Below, in pieces: positions 54,495 through 64,000 of a stretch of DNA of 64,000 nt. The DNA comes from Anastatus disparis. Lineage: Eukaryota > Arthropoda > Insecta > Hymenoptera > Eupelmidae. Below the pieces are notes generated by a model, which did no database searches, was not told the origin of the DNA, and worked only from the letters and a program-made list of their open reading frames with translations. A program made the position numbers and the translations under genes. Positions within the stretch are counted from its first letter, which is position 1. Each line of letters opens with the position of its first letter. The stretch is taken from contig JAFFSR010000249.1 of NCBI GenBank assembly GCA_017163975.1, forward strand, positions 1,846,001 to 1,910,000. Direction: 5' to 3'.

Positions 54495-56359
54495 GTGATA
54501 AGTGTAATTTTTATTTATCAAATTGATTATATACATCATAACTAGAAGAAACATGCAGATAATAAATAAAGAATTAAGATATACGCTGAATATATATGTA
54601 GGTTAGAATTAGAGTGGCATAAGTCACATTGACAAAAAAATGTAGTTGACGGTGTATTGAGATATTTCTAGCATTAAATAAATTAATTCTCTACAATGTT
54701 GTGCCTTTGTCGCTTTTAATATTGAAAAAGAAAAGCTACGAAAGCACAATATTTCAGAAAATGTCTCTTTTTAATGTTAAAAGATATATAGATATACCGC
54801 CAATTAAATTTTTTTGGCAATGTGACTTATGCCACTCTCATTCTAACCCACACATTTGAAATTCAAACAATTGAAGTAATAGTATACTAAATTAAGTCAA
54901 TGCAAATTATCTGTAAAAATTTATGGACTACAAATGTCATGTTTTTATGCAGTAAGAAAATAACATAGTCTTCACATTCATTTAGTCGCTTTTATAATAA
55001 ATGGAATTCTTGTTAAATTAATTATATTGAAACTATACTCAGAATTAAATTAACAGTTAAAATTTTAAATTCTTTTGCGTTTTAATGTTATGAAATAATT
55101 TTTGCATGTCAAATTGACACATAAAAATGTTATATGAGATCTCATATGAATCTCATAAAGAATTTTAATTTTTCATATAATTTTCACTTCAGTTTACAAT
55201 GGAAAAATGAATTTATTACAATTACAATGCATTCCATTACATGTTTAAGAGCAACAAATTCAGAATAAAATTTACTGCAATCTATTAAAAACTAAATTTG
55301 TTTAAAAATTTGTTTTAGAAATACCATCTTAATATTTTTGAACAGATTTTTAATAAATTTATATATTTTAAACACGAAAGATTCACATCTTAAATCTAAC
55401 AGATTTTTAATACTTTAATAACAAAAAACTAATAATTTTTATTTCGTTGGATTAAACTTTATGAGTTAATAGCAATAGAGCTACATTGAACTATTGGTTT
55501 CTATGATGGTGAATAATCAGAAAGTCAATAAGAAACATTTGTGTGTTTTATGAATCAGAGTAAGTACTTAAATGTAATTCGTGATTTTTTATAACTAAAT
55601 GCCACATAAATGTTCATAAAAAATTAATTATTATTGCAGAATAATAACAGTTGATCAATTGCTTATACAGTTTATATTATAATAATTTATTTAAGTATCA
55701 AATATAAAAATTAATATTTTCTAAGTACAAAAAAAATAATTTTCATTGAAAGAATTATATTTTTTTTAAGATTTTTGAAAAATAAACAATACATAACCTC
55801 AATGTGTCACTGCTGTTATTTACATATATGAAATGAAATCTGGTAGACATTTTCTCATTTGGAGATCATAAATTGTTAAGGACATATTGGAGCCTCTTAC
55901 CATTAATAATATTTTTAATCAAAGTTTATAAATAAATAGTGCATCAAATCAAGCTCTTTTCCTATAGTAAGAAAATTTGTAAGATTAATCGTAAGTATAG
56001 ACAACTCAATGAATTAACCAAAACATCGTACATAAAAAGTTATTAAATAAGTTTTGATGTATAGTATTTTGAAGTTAGATTTATCGAGATTGATATCTAA
56101 TTCTCATTCAAAGTTTATAAAAAAATAAGAAACTAAATTGATTTTTTATTACAACAAAAATGATTGTATTAACATAGTTTTAGTGCGGACAAATCATTAT
56201 ATTCTATCAATACATATCAATATAGCTGTATTTTTTTACCAATATTTTTAGCTATATTTATGGATGTTGTTTTTTGACCGGTTTTGTTTTGATATTGAAT
56301 TTATAGAAATTTTATAGAAATTGAAAAATATATCTTGATTACTAAATACTTATAATTTT

Positions 56360-57305
56360 AAAAAAATTCTTACTCAAAAATGTCCACCATGTAAGCATTT
56401 CAAAATTCCTGTTAAATTTAACTTTGCATTTGCAGATAACAATAGCAATATATTGAAGTGATACAGAAGTATTTAAATTAAAATATTTGGTTTTAAATTT
56501 TATCATTAATGATTTTTAATTATAAATTTTCGCAATTAATATTCAAATAAATGATTATAATATATAAATTGTATAAACAACTAATACTGTTTGACAGTAA
56601 TAAATGTTTATAAAATTTATGTAACAGGTAGTTATCAGAACTTATGAATAACATTCAAAGAATTCAGTACGAAACAATCAGTTTTCAATATTAATTTAAT
56701 TATTTTGTGTATCATATCGTTTATACTAGTTATATATTAAAAATTATATTAATTAAATCAATAATATACTTATCAATAAATGAAAAAAATTACAAAATTT
56801 ATAAAAAATGAAATTTTAGATAACTTTGAAATTAAATTATACTACGCTATAGATATAAGTGAATCAACGAAACCTTTAATAAAAAATACTCTTGTGATGT
56901 TGGATTTTATTAGGGTCTTAGGGGAAAATTATTATCTACATTTAGTTTTGATCTCAACCGAATATCTATTGCTAAGACGACCCAAATTACAAAAAGGAAG
57001 AAAATACAATTTAAGATTAATTAATTATTTTAAATTAAATAATTTCAATTTCTCTATTTAAGATAATGATTATTACAAATAAAAAAAAATAAATACAAAA
57101 TAAATCCTGAATTTTAGTTAAGAACTATCTACTCTATTAGTTTTATGTATATTTTAACCATAGATTCAAAAGGCTATGAATTAAAATAAATAAACAAATT
57201 ATTTTTAAAATAAAAAATCATTAATATTCAATTTAATGCAAATATCAAGAGGAAATTAATATAAAAGCAAGCTTGGGTTTGAATATAGGGTGTAAGGTCC
57301 AAACA
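56360..57305. other. AT-rich spacer with one unsupported ORF
   Basis: A 93-codon frame at 56780-57061 (opening M-K-K-I-T-K-F-I-K-N-E-I-L) is Lys/Asn/Ile-rich, as expected of open frames in AT-rich DNA. I cannot link it to a family. Nothing else is seen. Confidence 0.35.
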
Positions 57306-57309
57306 GCAG

Positions 57310-57737
57310 CAGACAGCGTTGGTGATTGATCCTGCTTTTTATCCAGAGAGTGCTCTAAATATCTAACTTCAGAGTATACAGAGCAAAAATATGTAAGGAT
57401 TGCATACGTGTAAGCGTGGGAACAAAACACACAGATACTAGTGATAAAGACAAAGAAAGTTTATTTTATAATATTTAACGTACAGTCAGTACGCATTGAC
57501 TTCACTGTGATAGACTCAAACGTATGCTTACTTATTATATTAAAATAAAATGCGTTCTGAATGTACGTTAAATCTTATACATAAAATTTTCTTTGTCTTT
57601 ATTACTAACACCTACGTGTTTTGTTTCCACACTTACACGTATGCATTCCTTACATATTTTGGCTTTTTATACTCTGAAGTTAGATACTTGAGGCACTCTC
57701 TGGACAAAAAGCAGGATCGATCACTAACACTAGCGGC
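57310..57737. mobile_element. Palindromic foldback, CAGCGTTGGTGATTGATCC arms
   Basis: Arms of about 180 bp mirror each other: GTTGGTGATTGATCCTGC, TCCAGAGAGTGCTC, CTAACTTCAGAGTA, ATACGTGTAAGCGTGG, GATAAAGACAAAG. The same family, with one arm, is at 11485-11730. ORFs on both strands here are artefacts. Confidence 0.75.
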
Positions 57738-57994
57738 GGATCTTAGCTTGCACAATCCTCGTAATGAAGTTGGCGCTAGTATCGGATTTCTCCTTCTGAA
57801 CTTCCTTATCTTCACTAACAAGGAGAGCACCCCACCTCCGGGAAACAGATTCGGCTGAAACTGCAGAATATGATTTTTTGATGAACAAAAATGAACCCGT
57901 GTTTTTTCTTTTCGTCGAATAGGCCCCCTAGACAAGGATATAGACATTTGGTAAATAAGAGTCTTCATAAGAACTTAAATAACCAAAGAAGTAA

Positions 57995-58664
57995 CAAGGA
58001 GAGTGCATTGCATTTGGGTCTTGGATTTTCTTCTAGCTTTGGGATCTTTTTTTTACATAAAATCATGAAAAAAGCCGCGTCCATTCAGTCCAACGCTCGA
58101 TTTTTTCCGAGTTACAAGCAGTTTTGTCTGGTTTGTTGAAAAAATTGCATCTGCTCAATAATTTTACAGTTTTCGAACTACTTATTCTAGAACATTTTTA
58201 CTGATCATATATTAAAGTTGAGATTAAAACCTTTCGATTAGAAAAAAAACCAGTTCAAAAAGCTCAAGTTGTTAAAAACTTATGAAGGGATGAAAATTGA
58301 AATGAATTTCTGACTAAAATGTTGCATTTATTTTCTATGCATTTTTTGAGCTAAATATTTGCGCTATTTTTATTTGCCCGTAACTTTTTAACAACTTGAG
58401 CTTTTTGGACACGTTTTATTAATTGAAAGGTTTTAATCTCAACTTTGATATGCAATCAGTAAAAACCTTATAGAATAAGTAGTTCGAAAACTGTAAAATT
58501 ATTAAGCAGATGCAATTTTTTCAACAAAACACAAAACTGCTCATAACTCGGAAAAAATCAAGCGTTGGACCGAATGGACGCGGCTTTTTTCATGATTTCA
58601 TATAAGAACAAAGATCCCAGAGATAGAAGAAAATCCAAGACCCAAATGCAATGCACTCTCCTTG
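57995..58664. mobile_element. Inner TAA-flanked palindromic element, 670 bp
   Basis: Ends CAAGGAGAGTGCATTGC and complement, with TAA at 57992-57994 and 58665-58667. The opposite arm of the outer palindrome carries the uninterrupted AAGAACTAAGACTC, which proves the site and the 3-bp duplication. Same family as 29832-30495. Confidence 0.88.
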
Positions 58665-58845
58665 TAAGACTCTTACAAAAAATGCATTAAAAATAAAATG
58701 AAGCACGAATTGAATGCTTTAATTTAAGCTTTGTTGCATTCAAAAATCTTTGGTGGTTCAAAAGTTACAGGCGATTAAAATATGGTAATGAAATAACGTG
58801 AAAAATTGATCATATTTTATATGCTAAAAATATTAAGTAAATACG

Positions 58846-59301
58846 AGAGCCACGGTGGCTCAGGGGCTAGAACATCCGACTCTCACCTAGAGGGCCGGGG
58901 TTCGAGTCCCGGTGAGGGCGGGATTTTTTCCATTTTTAATTAAAAGTGGAGAATTTTTCGGACTCATTGACACTGTGGTGGACCACCCCGAATAATTTTC
59001 CGCGGTTTTAAAAAAATCGCAGATAATTATTCGAGGGTCGGTAAGGCAGAATGCGACTGCTCCACTACTATAGTTGAGCCGGAACGTTCTGCCGGGTTGG
59101 TGTGAGCTCTCGATGCGCTTAAAAGGATGGGTAGAGCGAGTCTCCCCGCCTGAGTAGGCCTGATCAGGTACGCGAACACTTTCCGGGGTAAAAAGGTATG
59201 GATTCAAACGCGAAAACACCGGAACACATAGGTGGTCGAGGTGTCCCGTAAAAAAGGTTGGAGAACCTGTACGGGTATGGAACTTGAAAGATAATAAGAA
59301 G
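58846..59301 (+). mobile_element. tRNA-derived SINE, 456 bp, with 16-bp target duplication
   Basis: The head is tRNA-like: A-box GTGGCTCAGGGGCTAGA and B-box GGGGTTCGAGTCCCGG near 58860-58915. A GC-rich body follows, and an A/T-rich tail (AAAGATAATAAGAAG) ends it. Exact 16-bp duplications ATATTAAGTAAATACG lie at 58830-58845 and 59302-59317, as left by LINE-driven insertion. The 154-codon minus-strand ORF (58887-59351) is antisense to it and not a gene. Confidence 0.9.
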
Positions 59302-59732
59302 ATATTAAGTAAATACGTGGTAATATTTAATTGAGAATAACTTTCAAACAAAAAAAGCTTTTTTAATGCAACAAAGCTTAAATTAAAGCATTTAATTCGT
59401 GCTTCATTTTATTTTCTATGCATTTTTTTGTAAGAGTCTTAGTTCTTTGGTTATTTAAGTTCTTATAAAGGCTTTTATTTACCATATTTTTGAAAAAATG
59501 TCTATATTCTAGTCTAGAAGGCCTATTCGACGAAAAGAAAAAACACGGGCTCATTTTTTTTCATCAAATAATTATATCCTGCAGTTTCAGTCGAATCTGT
59601 TTCCCGGAGGTGGGGTGCTCTCCTTTATTGTGCTTTATTGTCTAAGTATATATGTGTGCGCATATGTGTGCACTTATTTATATATATATATATATATATA
59701 TTAAAATATATTTTTTTTTAAAGAATGGCTTA

Positions 59733-59777
59733 TATATGTGTGTGTAAATCCACCATACTTTTAAAATTTTAAGTTAA
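59733..59777. repeat. Left arm of a ~45-bp inverted repeat pair
   Basis: TGTGTGTAAATCCACCATAC and the following TTTTAAAATTTTAAGTTA match the complement of 62861-62900. The pair brackets the unrecognised ORF region and may be the ends of the element that carries it. A (TA)n run at about 59679-59700 lies just outside. Confidence 0.6.
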
Positions 59778-59949
59778 CACTGGAGTGCCTAACGGGATGT
59801 CGGAGCTGCTGGACACAATTTAAGCTCTTATTACTTTATTGATATCTTTTTAAATTTGTAAATTAAACGATTGTGATGACTTGTCCGCACTAAAGCTATG
59901 TTAATTCAATAATTTTTGTTAAAAATTCATTTGGACTTGTTATTTTTTT

Positions 59950-60175
59950 ATGAGCTTGAAATGGAAATTAGATATCAAGTTCGATAAACCTAACCTCAAA
60001 ATACCATATACCGAAAAATTGTTTATAACTTTTTATGTACAATGTTTTGGTAAATTCTGTAAGTTGTCCGCACTCAAGTTTAATGTTACGAATTTTCTTA
60101 CTGTAATGAAAGAACTCGATCCAACGTACCGTTTACTTGTGAACTTGGAATTAAAATATTAATAAATTATTTTAG
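59950..60175 (+). pseudogene. Unrecognised repeated ORF, N-terminal segment
   Basis: A 70-codon frame starts M-S-L-K-W-K-L-D-I-K and holds FITFYVQCFGKFCKLS and MKELDPTYRLLVNLELKY. Two stops follow, then the same frame reads I-I-L-E-G-S-K-L-R-H-A-L-N. Homologous DNA occurs at 50750-51015 and 55917-56182 (minus) and the LEG-LPHAL part at 1-60. I do not recognise the family. The codon pattern survives in several copies, suggesting it once coded for protein. It probably belongs to a mobile element bracketed by the 45-bp inverted repeats. Confidence 0.4.
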
Positions 60176-60915
60176 AAGGTAGCAAGCTCCGTCATGCCCT
60201 TAATTAAAAATATTAGAACTTAGCTTCCTGACAAGGCACACGGACCTAACACGATTCAAATTAATAGTTTTGAAGCCAAGAAATAAATCCTGGTCTCTTT
60301 GTGAGAGCATATAAAAAGTTATTCTGAATATTTTATAAAATTATCGAAACGAGTTACGATTTTACGTGATTAATCATACAAAAATGCAAAATTTTCAAAG
60401 ATTTATGGAAATATTTGATTTAATATATTACATAATCCAAAAAAATCATACGGAATTATTTTTTGACTTCATTACGGAGAATTTGTGTCAAGCCGAACTT
60501 GTGTGCCTATTCAAAAAGTTTAGTAGCAGCCTGCAAAAGATATGTAGTTCTTTTTTTTTTAATTTAAGATAGCTCAACATTTTAATCAAGCACATATGTT
60601 TGAACTAGATCAAATTCTTCGTAATAAAGTAAAAAAATAATTCCTTATGATTTTTTTTTATTATGCAATACATTTAATTAAATATTTCCATAAATCTTTA
60701 AAAAATTTTCATTTTTGTATGATTTATTACGTAAAATCGTAGCTCGTTTCGATAATATTTTATAAAATATTCAGAATAATTTTTTATATACCCTCCCAAA
60801 AATACCAGGATCAATTCCTTGCCTTCAAAACTATTAATTTGAATCGTGTTAGGTTCGTGTGCCTCGTCAGGAAGCTGAGTTTTAATGTTTTTAATTAAGC
60901 ACTCTCCCGAGAAGA
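60176..60915. mobile_element. Inverted arms of the unrecognised ORF, head to head
   Basis: Plus-strand 60176-60440 and minus-strand 60915-60660 are inverted copies, about 88% identical. The minus arm has the better frame (60922-60698), with QLPDEAHEPNTIQINSFEG, LILVFLGGYIKNYSEYF and LRFYVINHTKMKIF. The plus arm has the same text with stops. The 60366-60572 frame in the middle begins with the same INHTKM motif and continues FFDFITENLCQAELVCLFKKF. No function is known to me. Confidence 0.5.
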
Positions 60916-61456
60916 CTTTCAAACTTGGCAGCCGAGTCGTCGAGCTCGGGTCAATATTGGCAAACTGAGCTCAGCCGAACTCGGGCCAAGCTTGGCGAAG
61001 AACTTGCTGGTGAGATCGGCCCGAGCGCGGCTGCTGTGTTTCACGCTCTATAGGAAATGGTGGGAGAAAGAGAAGCGAAGATCAGTTGGATTTCCAAGCA
61101 GTATAGGCACAACAAATGTTTTAACAACTGCTTCTATTCCCTCTTCTCCCGTCAAGTATACTATAGCATACTGTTCGTTTTTTGGTGCTTTTAAGGGTTT
61201 GATTTTAGGTTATGTTGCATTATTTACTGACTTCGAAAAGTATGACTGATATATAAATAAATATTTCTTAACATTACAATTAAATGCATACACAACTGAC
61301 AAAAACAATTTAAAGAATAAAATAATAAAGAATTACTTTTAAAATAAAACAATTATTGAGTACAGCAACAAGCCGATTTTACTATATGTACACGTGTTAC
61401 TGCAGTAGGCCGGTTCAACTAGTATCGTTGCGCGCGCAGACATATAGCGTTATATA

Positions 61457-62692
61457 CACTAAGAAAAAAATATGATTGTATCAACTGAATCCTTCCGTTA
61501 ATATACCTCGATGAAATATTCCATTCATTTAACAGACGAGTTCTGTTAATTTCATGGATATCGTAATATTGATTCACTTTAAAATTAACTTTAATTTAAC
61601 AGCAAAGTAAGTCAAAATAGCTGTTACATTTTATTGTATCAAACGAATAAGTTTTAAAGATGATAAAAAACTTTTTCATTTAGTTGAAGCTCACAGCTCA
61701 CAGCGCTCTAATTTCCAGACATTAATTAACACATAACTTATATTATAACAACGATCATTATTTAATTTCTTAAGTGAAATTTTTTAACATTTTCTTAGAT
61801 ATTTCACACTACGCTATTGATATTTACAATTAAATCTAACATCGTTCGCTAACAATCGATATGCATCGCATCGCATCGCATTTATACATACAGCGGATAA
61901 ATTAATTTGTTCTTATATACTAACTGACGTGCAATCTTACCACTTGCGGGTTACAAGAAATACGCCATCTATTATTATACTATCGAAACGTAAATGTTTT
62001 GAAAAGCGGGAGATTTAAAAATACTTATTGAATAACATAAAAATCTTTATAAAATAAATTTATCAACGTCATAAATGACAAATATTTTGTTTTGACTTAT
62101 GTTTTTATATGTTAATTGTTATTCAATGATATCAACAGTAGGGCTGTTGATATAATTAAATTGAAACATTTGTATTGAAATAATTCATCAGTTAATTTGA
62201 TCATGCACATTTTATTAATTCAATTAATAAAATTTTGGTTGAATTGCAAGTCATACTTTTATTTTGACTTACGTTTTTTTTTTATTTTAACTGTTATTCA
62301 ATTATATCAACATGCTGTTAAATTAACAGCACGATCGTATTTGGACTATATTAACTGCACAGATTCTGTTAGATCAAAAGGATTCTGTCAGATTAACAGC
62401 AGATCTGTTAACCCTTTGAGGGGCACATTTTTCTGTAAAAAACGGGTTTTTTTGAGATTAATTGTTTATAACAAATACTTCAATTAATGAATATTTGCAA
62501 TTTCTCTATAAAATCTAATAAATCAGGTATTCAAGAGTTCAAAAAGTCTTATAGATGTCTTAAAAAGGCATATACGTTTTAGAAATACGGAAAAATCCAA
62601 AACCAAATAGGTGGGACAAATACGTACCACTGCCCCTCAAAGGGTTAAATCAATAACATTTCAGTTGATCTGATGAAATTTTTTTCTCAGTG
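61457..62692. mobile_element. TA-flanked TIR element, CACTRAGAAAAAAAT ends
   Basis: Left end CACTAAGAAAAAAAT, right end complement of CACTGAGAAAAAAAT, flanked by TA (61455-61456, 62693-62694). Subterminal GATCAACTGAA motifs recur in both ends and TTAACAG words are scattered through it. 1.24 kb without a transposase. Confidence 0.75.
62412..62644. mobile_element. piggyBac-type MITE, CCCTTTGAGGGGCA ends
   Basis: Exact inverted ends CCCTTTGAGGGGCA with TTAA at 62408-62411 and 62645-62648. CCCTTTG next to TTAA is the classical piggyBac terminus. 233 bp, no ORF. It is the innermost of three nested elements. Confidence 0.9.
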
Positions 62693-62860
62693 TACCTATA
62701 GCATTCACGAAACTCTGCATCTAAGCTCGGGCTGAGCTCGCCGCCAAGTTCTCTGCCAAGCTTGGCCCGAGCTCGGTACCAATGTCGGGCTGACATCGTA
62801 AACTCGGCAGCCAATATTGGCCCGACCTCGCGGCACTTTAAAAAGTCTTCCCGGGCTAGT

Positions 62861-62900
62861 GGTAACTTAAAATTTTAAAAGTATGGTGGATTTACACACA
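62861..62900. repeat. Right arm of the ~45-bp inverted repeat pair
   Basis: Complement of 59733-59777. It lies immediately outside the 60902-62862 element and just before the 62907 palindrome. Confidence 0.6.
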
Positions 62901-62906
62901 TATATA

Positions 62907-63964
62907 CAAAGTGGGGTCCAATAAAATGGAGCCACCCTTGAAAAAAAAAGTACTAATTAAAAAATTTTGTATCTCAACAAATGAGGGTTATGCAGAACTC
63001 TACGACCACTCATTTTAAACGTATTCGTAAGGACTTTTTAATGGTATATTGGCAATTTAATTTTGAGTACTTGTCTGGAAAATATTACGACTTAAAAATA
63101 GAAAGAAAAAAATTTTTTTTGCTTGTATTTAAATTTGAATTATTTTTCGGAAAATGATGGTAGAAAAATTTTACACCGCTAGTTTTAAATGTATTTTGCT
63201 CAACTTGAAATTTATTTTTTATTTTTTTTTCTAGGTTCAAAATTGACCGAGGTTTAGCGATTTTTGTTCGAAAAAAGGGTCTTTTATTTTTCCAATATCT
63301 GCTTAATGAGAGGAGATATAGAAAAATGCCAAATAGAATAAAAGAGTATTTTTGTATGTAGAATAACCTTAAATTTTCTCAAAATTTTTTGTGCATTTTA
63401 ATTTTTTTGATATTGTTGCGGTATTCTCATATACATATATATCATACTCTTATGAGTACCGCAACAATATCAAAAAAATTAAAATGCACAAAAAATTTTG
63501 AGAAAATTTAAGGTTATTCTACATACAAAAATATACTCTTTTTTATTGGGCATTTTTCTATATCTCCTCTCATTAAGCAGATATCGGAAAAATAAAAAAA
63601 ACCCTTTTCTTGAACATAAATCGCTTAATCTCGGTCAATTTTGAACCTAGAAAAAAAAATAAAAAATAAATTTCAAGTTGAGCAAAATACCTTTAAAACT
63701 AGCGGTGCAAAATTTTTCTACCATCATTTTCCGAAAAATGATTCAAATTTAAACACGAGCGAAAAATTTTTTTTTTTCTATTTTTATGTCATAATATTTT
63801 CCAGACAAGTACTCAAAATTAAATTGCCAATTTACCATTAGAAAGTCCTTACGTTTAAAATGAGTGGTCGTAAAGTTCTGTACGACCCTTATTTGTTGAG
63901 ATACAAAATTTCTTAATCAATATTTTTTTTCTCACGGGTGACTCCATTTTATTGGACCCCACTG
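62907..63964. mobile_element. 1.06-kb near-perfect palindromic element, TA flanks
   Basis: Ends CAAAGTGGGGTCCAATAAAA and the complement of CAGTGGGGTCCAATAAAA, flanked by TA (62905-62906, 63965-63966). Arms of about 510 bp, roughly 90% identical, meet near 63435 around a TATGAGTACCGC/GCGGTATTCTCATA centre. The terminus resembles mariner-type ends. No gene; the ORF at 63641 is an artefact. 63967-64000 has no feature. Confidence 0.85.
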
Positions 63965-64000
63965 TATATGGTTTCCTTTTTTGTTTCATAACTTCACTGA

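Larger units (their letters stand above)
51188..56356. repeat. 5.17-kb tandem duplication, copy 2
   Basis: Direct repeat of 46018-51187, offset 5170 at the left and 5166-5167 further right. Copy 2 ends where TATAATTTT continues as AAAAAAATTC. It carries the same features. Half-MITE 51188-51437, cruciforms 52905-53127, foldback 53296-53799, GTGGCATAAG MITE 54598-54852. Confidence 0.9.
57819..59626. mobile_element. Outer TAA-type foldback, CAAGGAGAGCACC ends
   Basis: Left arm 57819-57991 (plus more after the inner insert) and right arm ending near 59626 are inverted copies: CACCCCACCTCCGGGAAACAG, TGCAGAATATGATT, CGTCGAATAGGCC. The left flank is TAA (57816-57818); the right flank is slightly decayed. 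A related element (57995-58664) and a SINE (58846-59301) are inserted in it. Confidence 0.8.
60902..62862. mobile_element. TIR element with CTCGGGCCAAGCTTGGC-rich ends
   Basis: Arms of about 140 bp, CCGAGAAGACTTT at about 60906 and the complement ending CTTCCCGGGC, share GTCAATATTGGC, CTCGGGCCAAGCTTGG and GAACTTG motifs. GC-rich compared with its flanks. 61000-61456 holds an 85-codon frame (60992-61249) that I cannot assign. A TA element and a piggyBac-type MITE are nested in the right half. Confidence 0.7.

Noticed and set aside
58860..58920. A functional tRNA gene
   Set aside because: A and B boxes are present, but the sequence continues into a 456-bp body with a target duplication; it is a SINE head.
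58887..59351. 154-codon minus-strand ORF
   Set aside because: It is antisense to the SINE and crosses its boundary; no family resemblance.

Overview
This is AT-rich eukaryotic nuclear DNA, almost certainly from an insect and most likely a hymenopteran such as an ant. The evidence is the insect transposon families present (BEL/Pao with a tRNA-Tyr-type primer site, a CR1-like LINE with a PHD finger in ORF1, an insect-type Mutator transposase carrying a DEDDh exonuclease, TTAA-, TA- and TAA-flanked MITEs, the dispersed 'ACCGACTTC' repeat) and a short exon resembling the N-terminal exon of BEN-type proteins. The species is inferred, not proven. I see no conserved single-copy host gene. The window is a transposon graveyard with deep nesting. 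The only intact-looking coding pieces are a Ulp1-like protease ORF (332-934, minus) and the BEN-type exon (49091-49328, repeated at 54257-54494).

Layout. 1-8650: Ulp1-like ORF, a 1 kb palindromic element, several TIR elements, and a possible solo LTR carrying a MITE. 8650-15310: 'ACCGACTTC' repeats, an ORF split by a hAT-type MITE, cruciform-forming repeats, four TTAA-flanked MITEs and a tRNA-derived SINE. 16300-34080: two pieces of a CR1-like LINE flank a 12 kb block. That block holds a Mutator-like element which is itself interrupted by a minus-strand BEL/Pao retrotransposon (19490-26319). 34080-40490: a SINE with two tRNA-like segments, a Helitron-type end, then a 5 kb foldback element made of inverted arrays of a 163-bp unit. 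40490-44570: a second, different LINE. 45440-46270: two MITEs. 46018-56356: a near-perfect tandem duplication of 5.17 kb. 57300-64000: nested palindromic elements, a tRNA-derived SINE with a 16-bp target duplication, and relics of an unrecognised protein family.

Most genes do not work together as a pathway; they are parts of separate mobile elements. The useful signal is in the insertions. Several MITEs sit in reading frames or in repeated units, so the empty site can be read directly. Removing the MITE and one target copy restores the frame at 9346-9583, 28389-28773 and 32002-32382. At least ten elements are flanked by exact or near-exact TTAA. Four of those groups share a subterminal CTGTCC-type motif, which suggests they were moved by one related transposase. 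The strongest candidates for something undescribed are the 163-bp-array foldback element (35513-40488), the unrecognised repeated protein family (59950-60922, with relics at about 50750-51015, 55917-56182 and 1-60), and a 483-bp MITE with a 10-bp target duplication and internal GAGGAC-type repeats (4572-5054).
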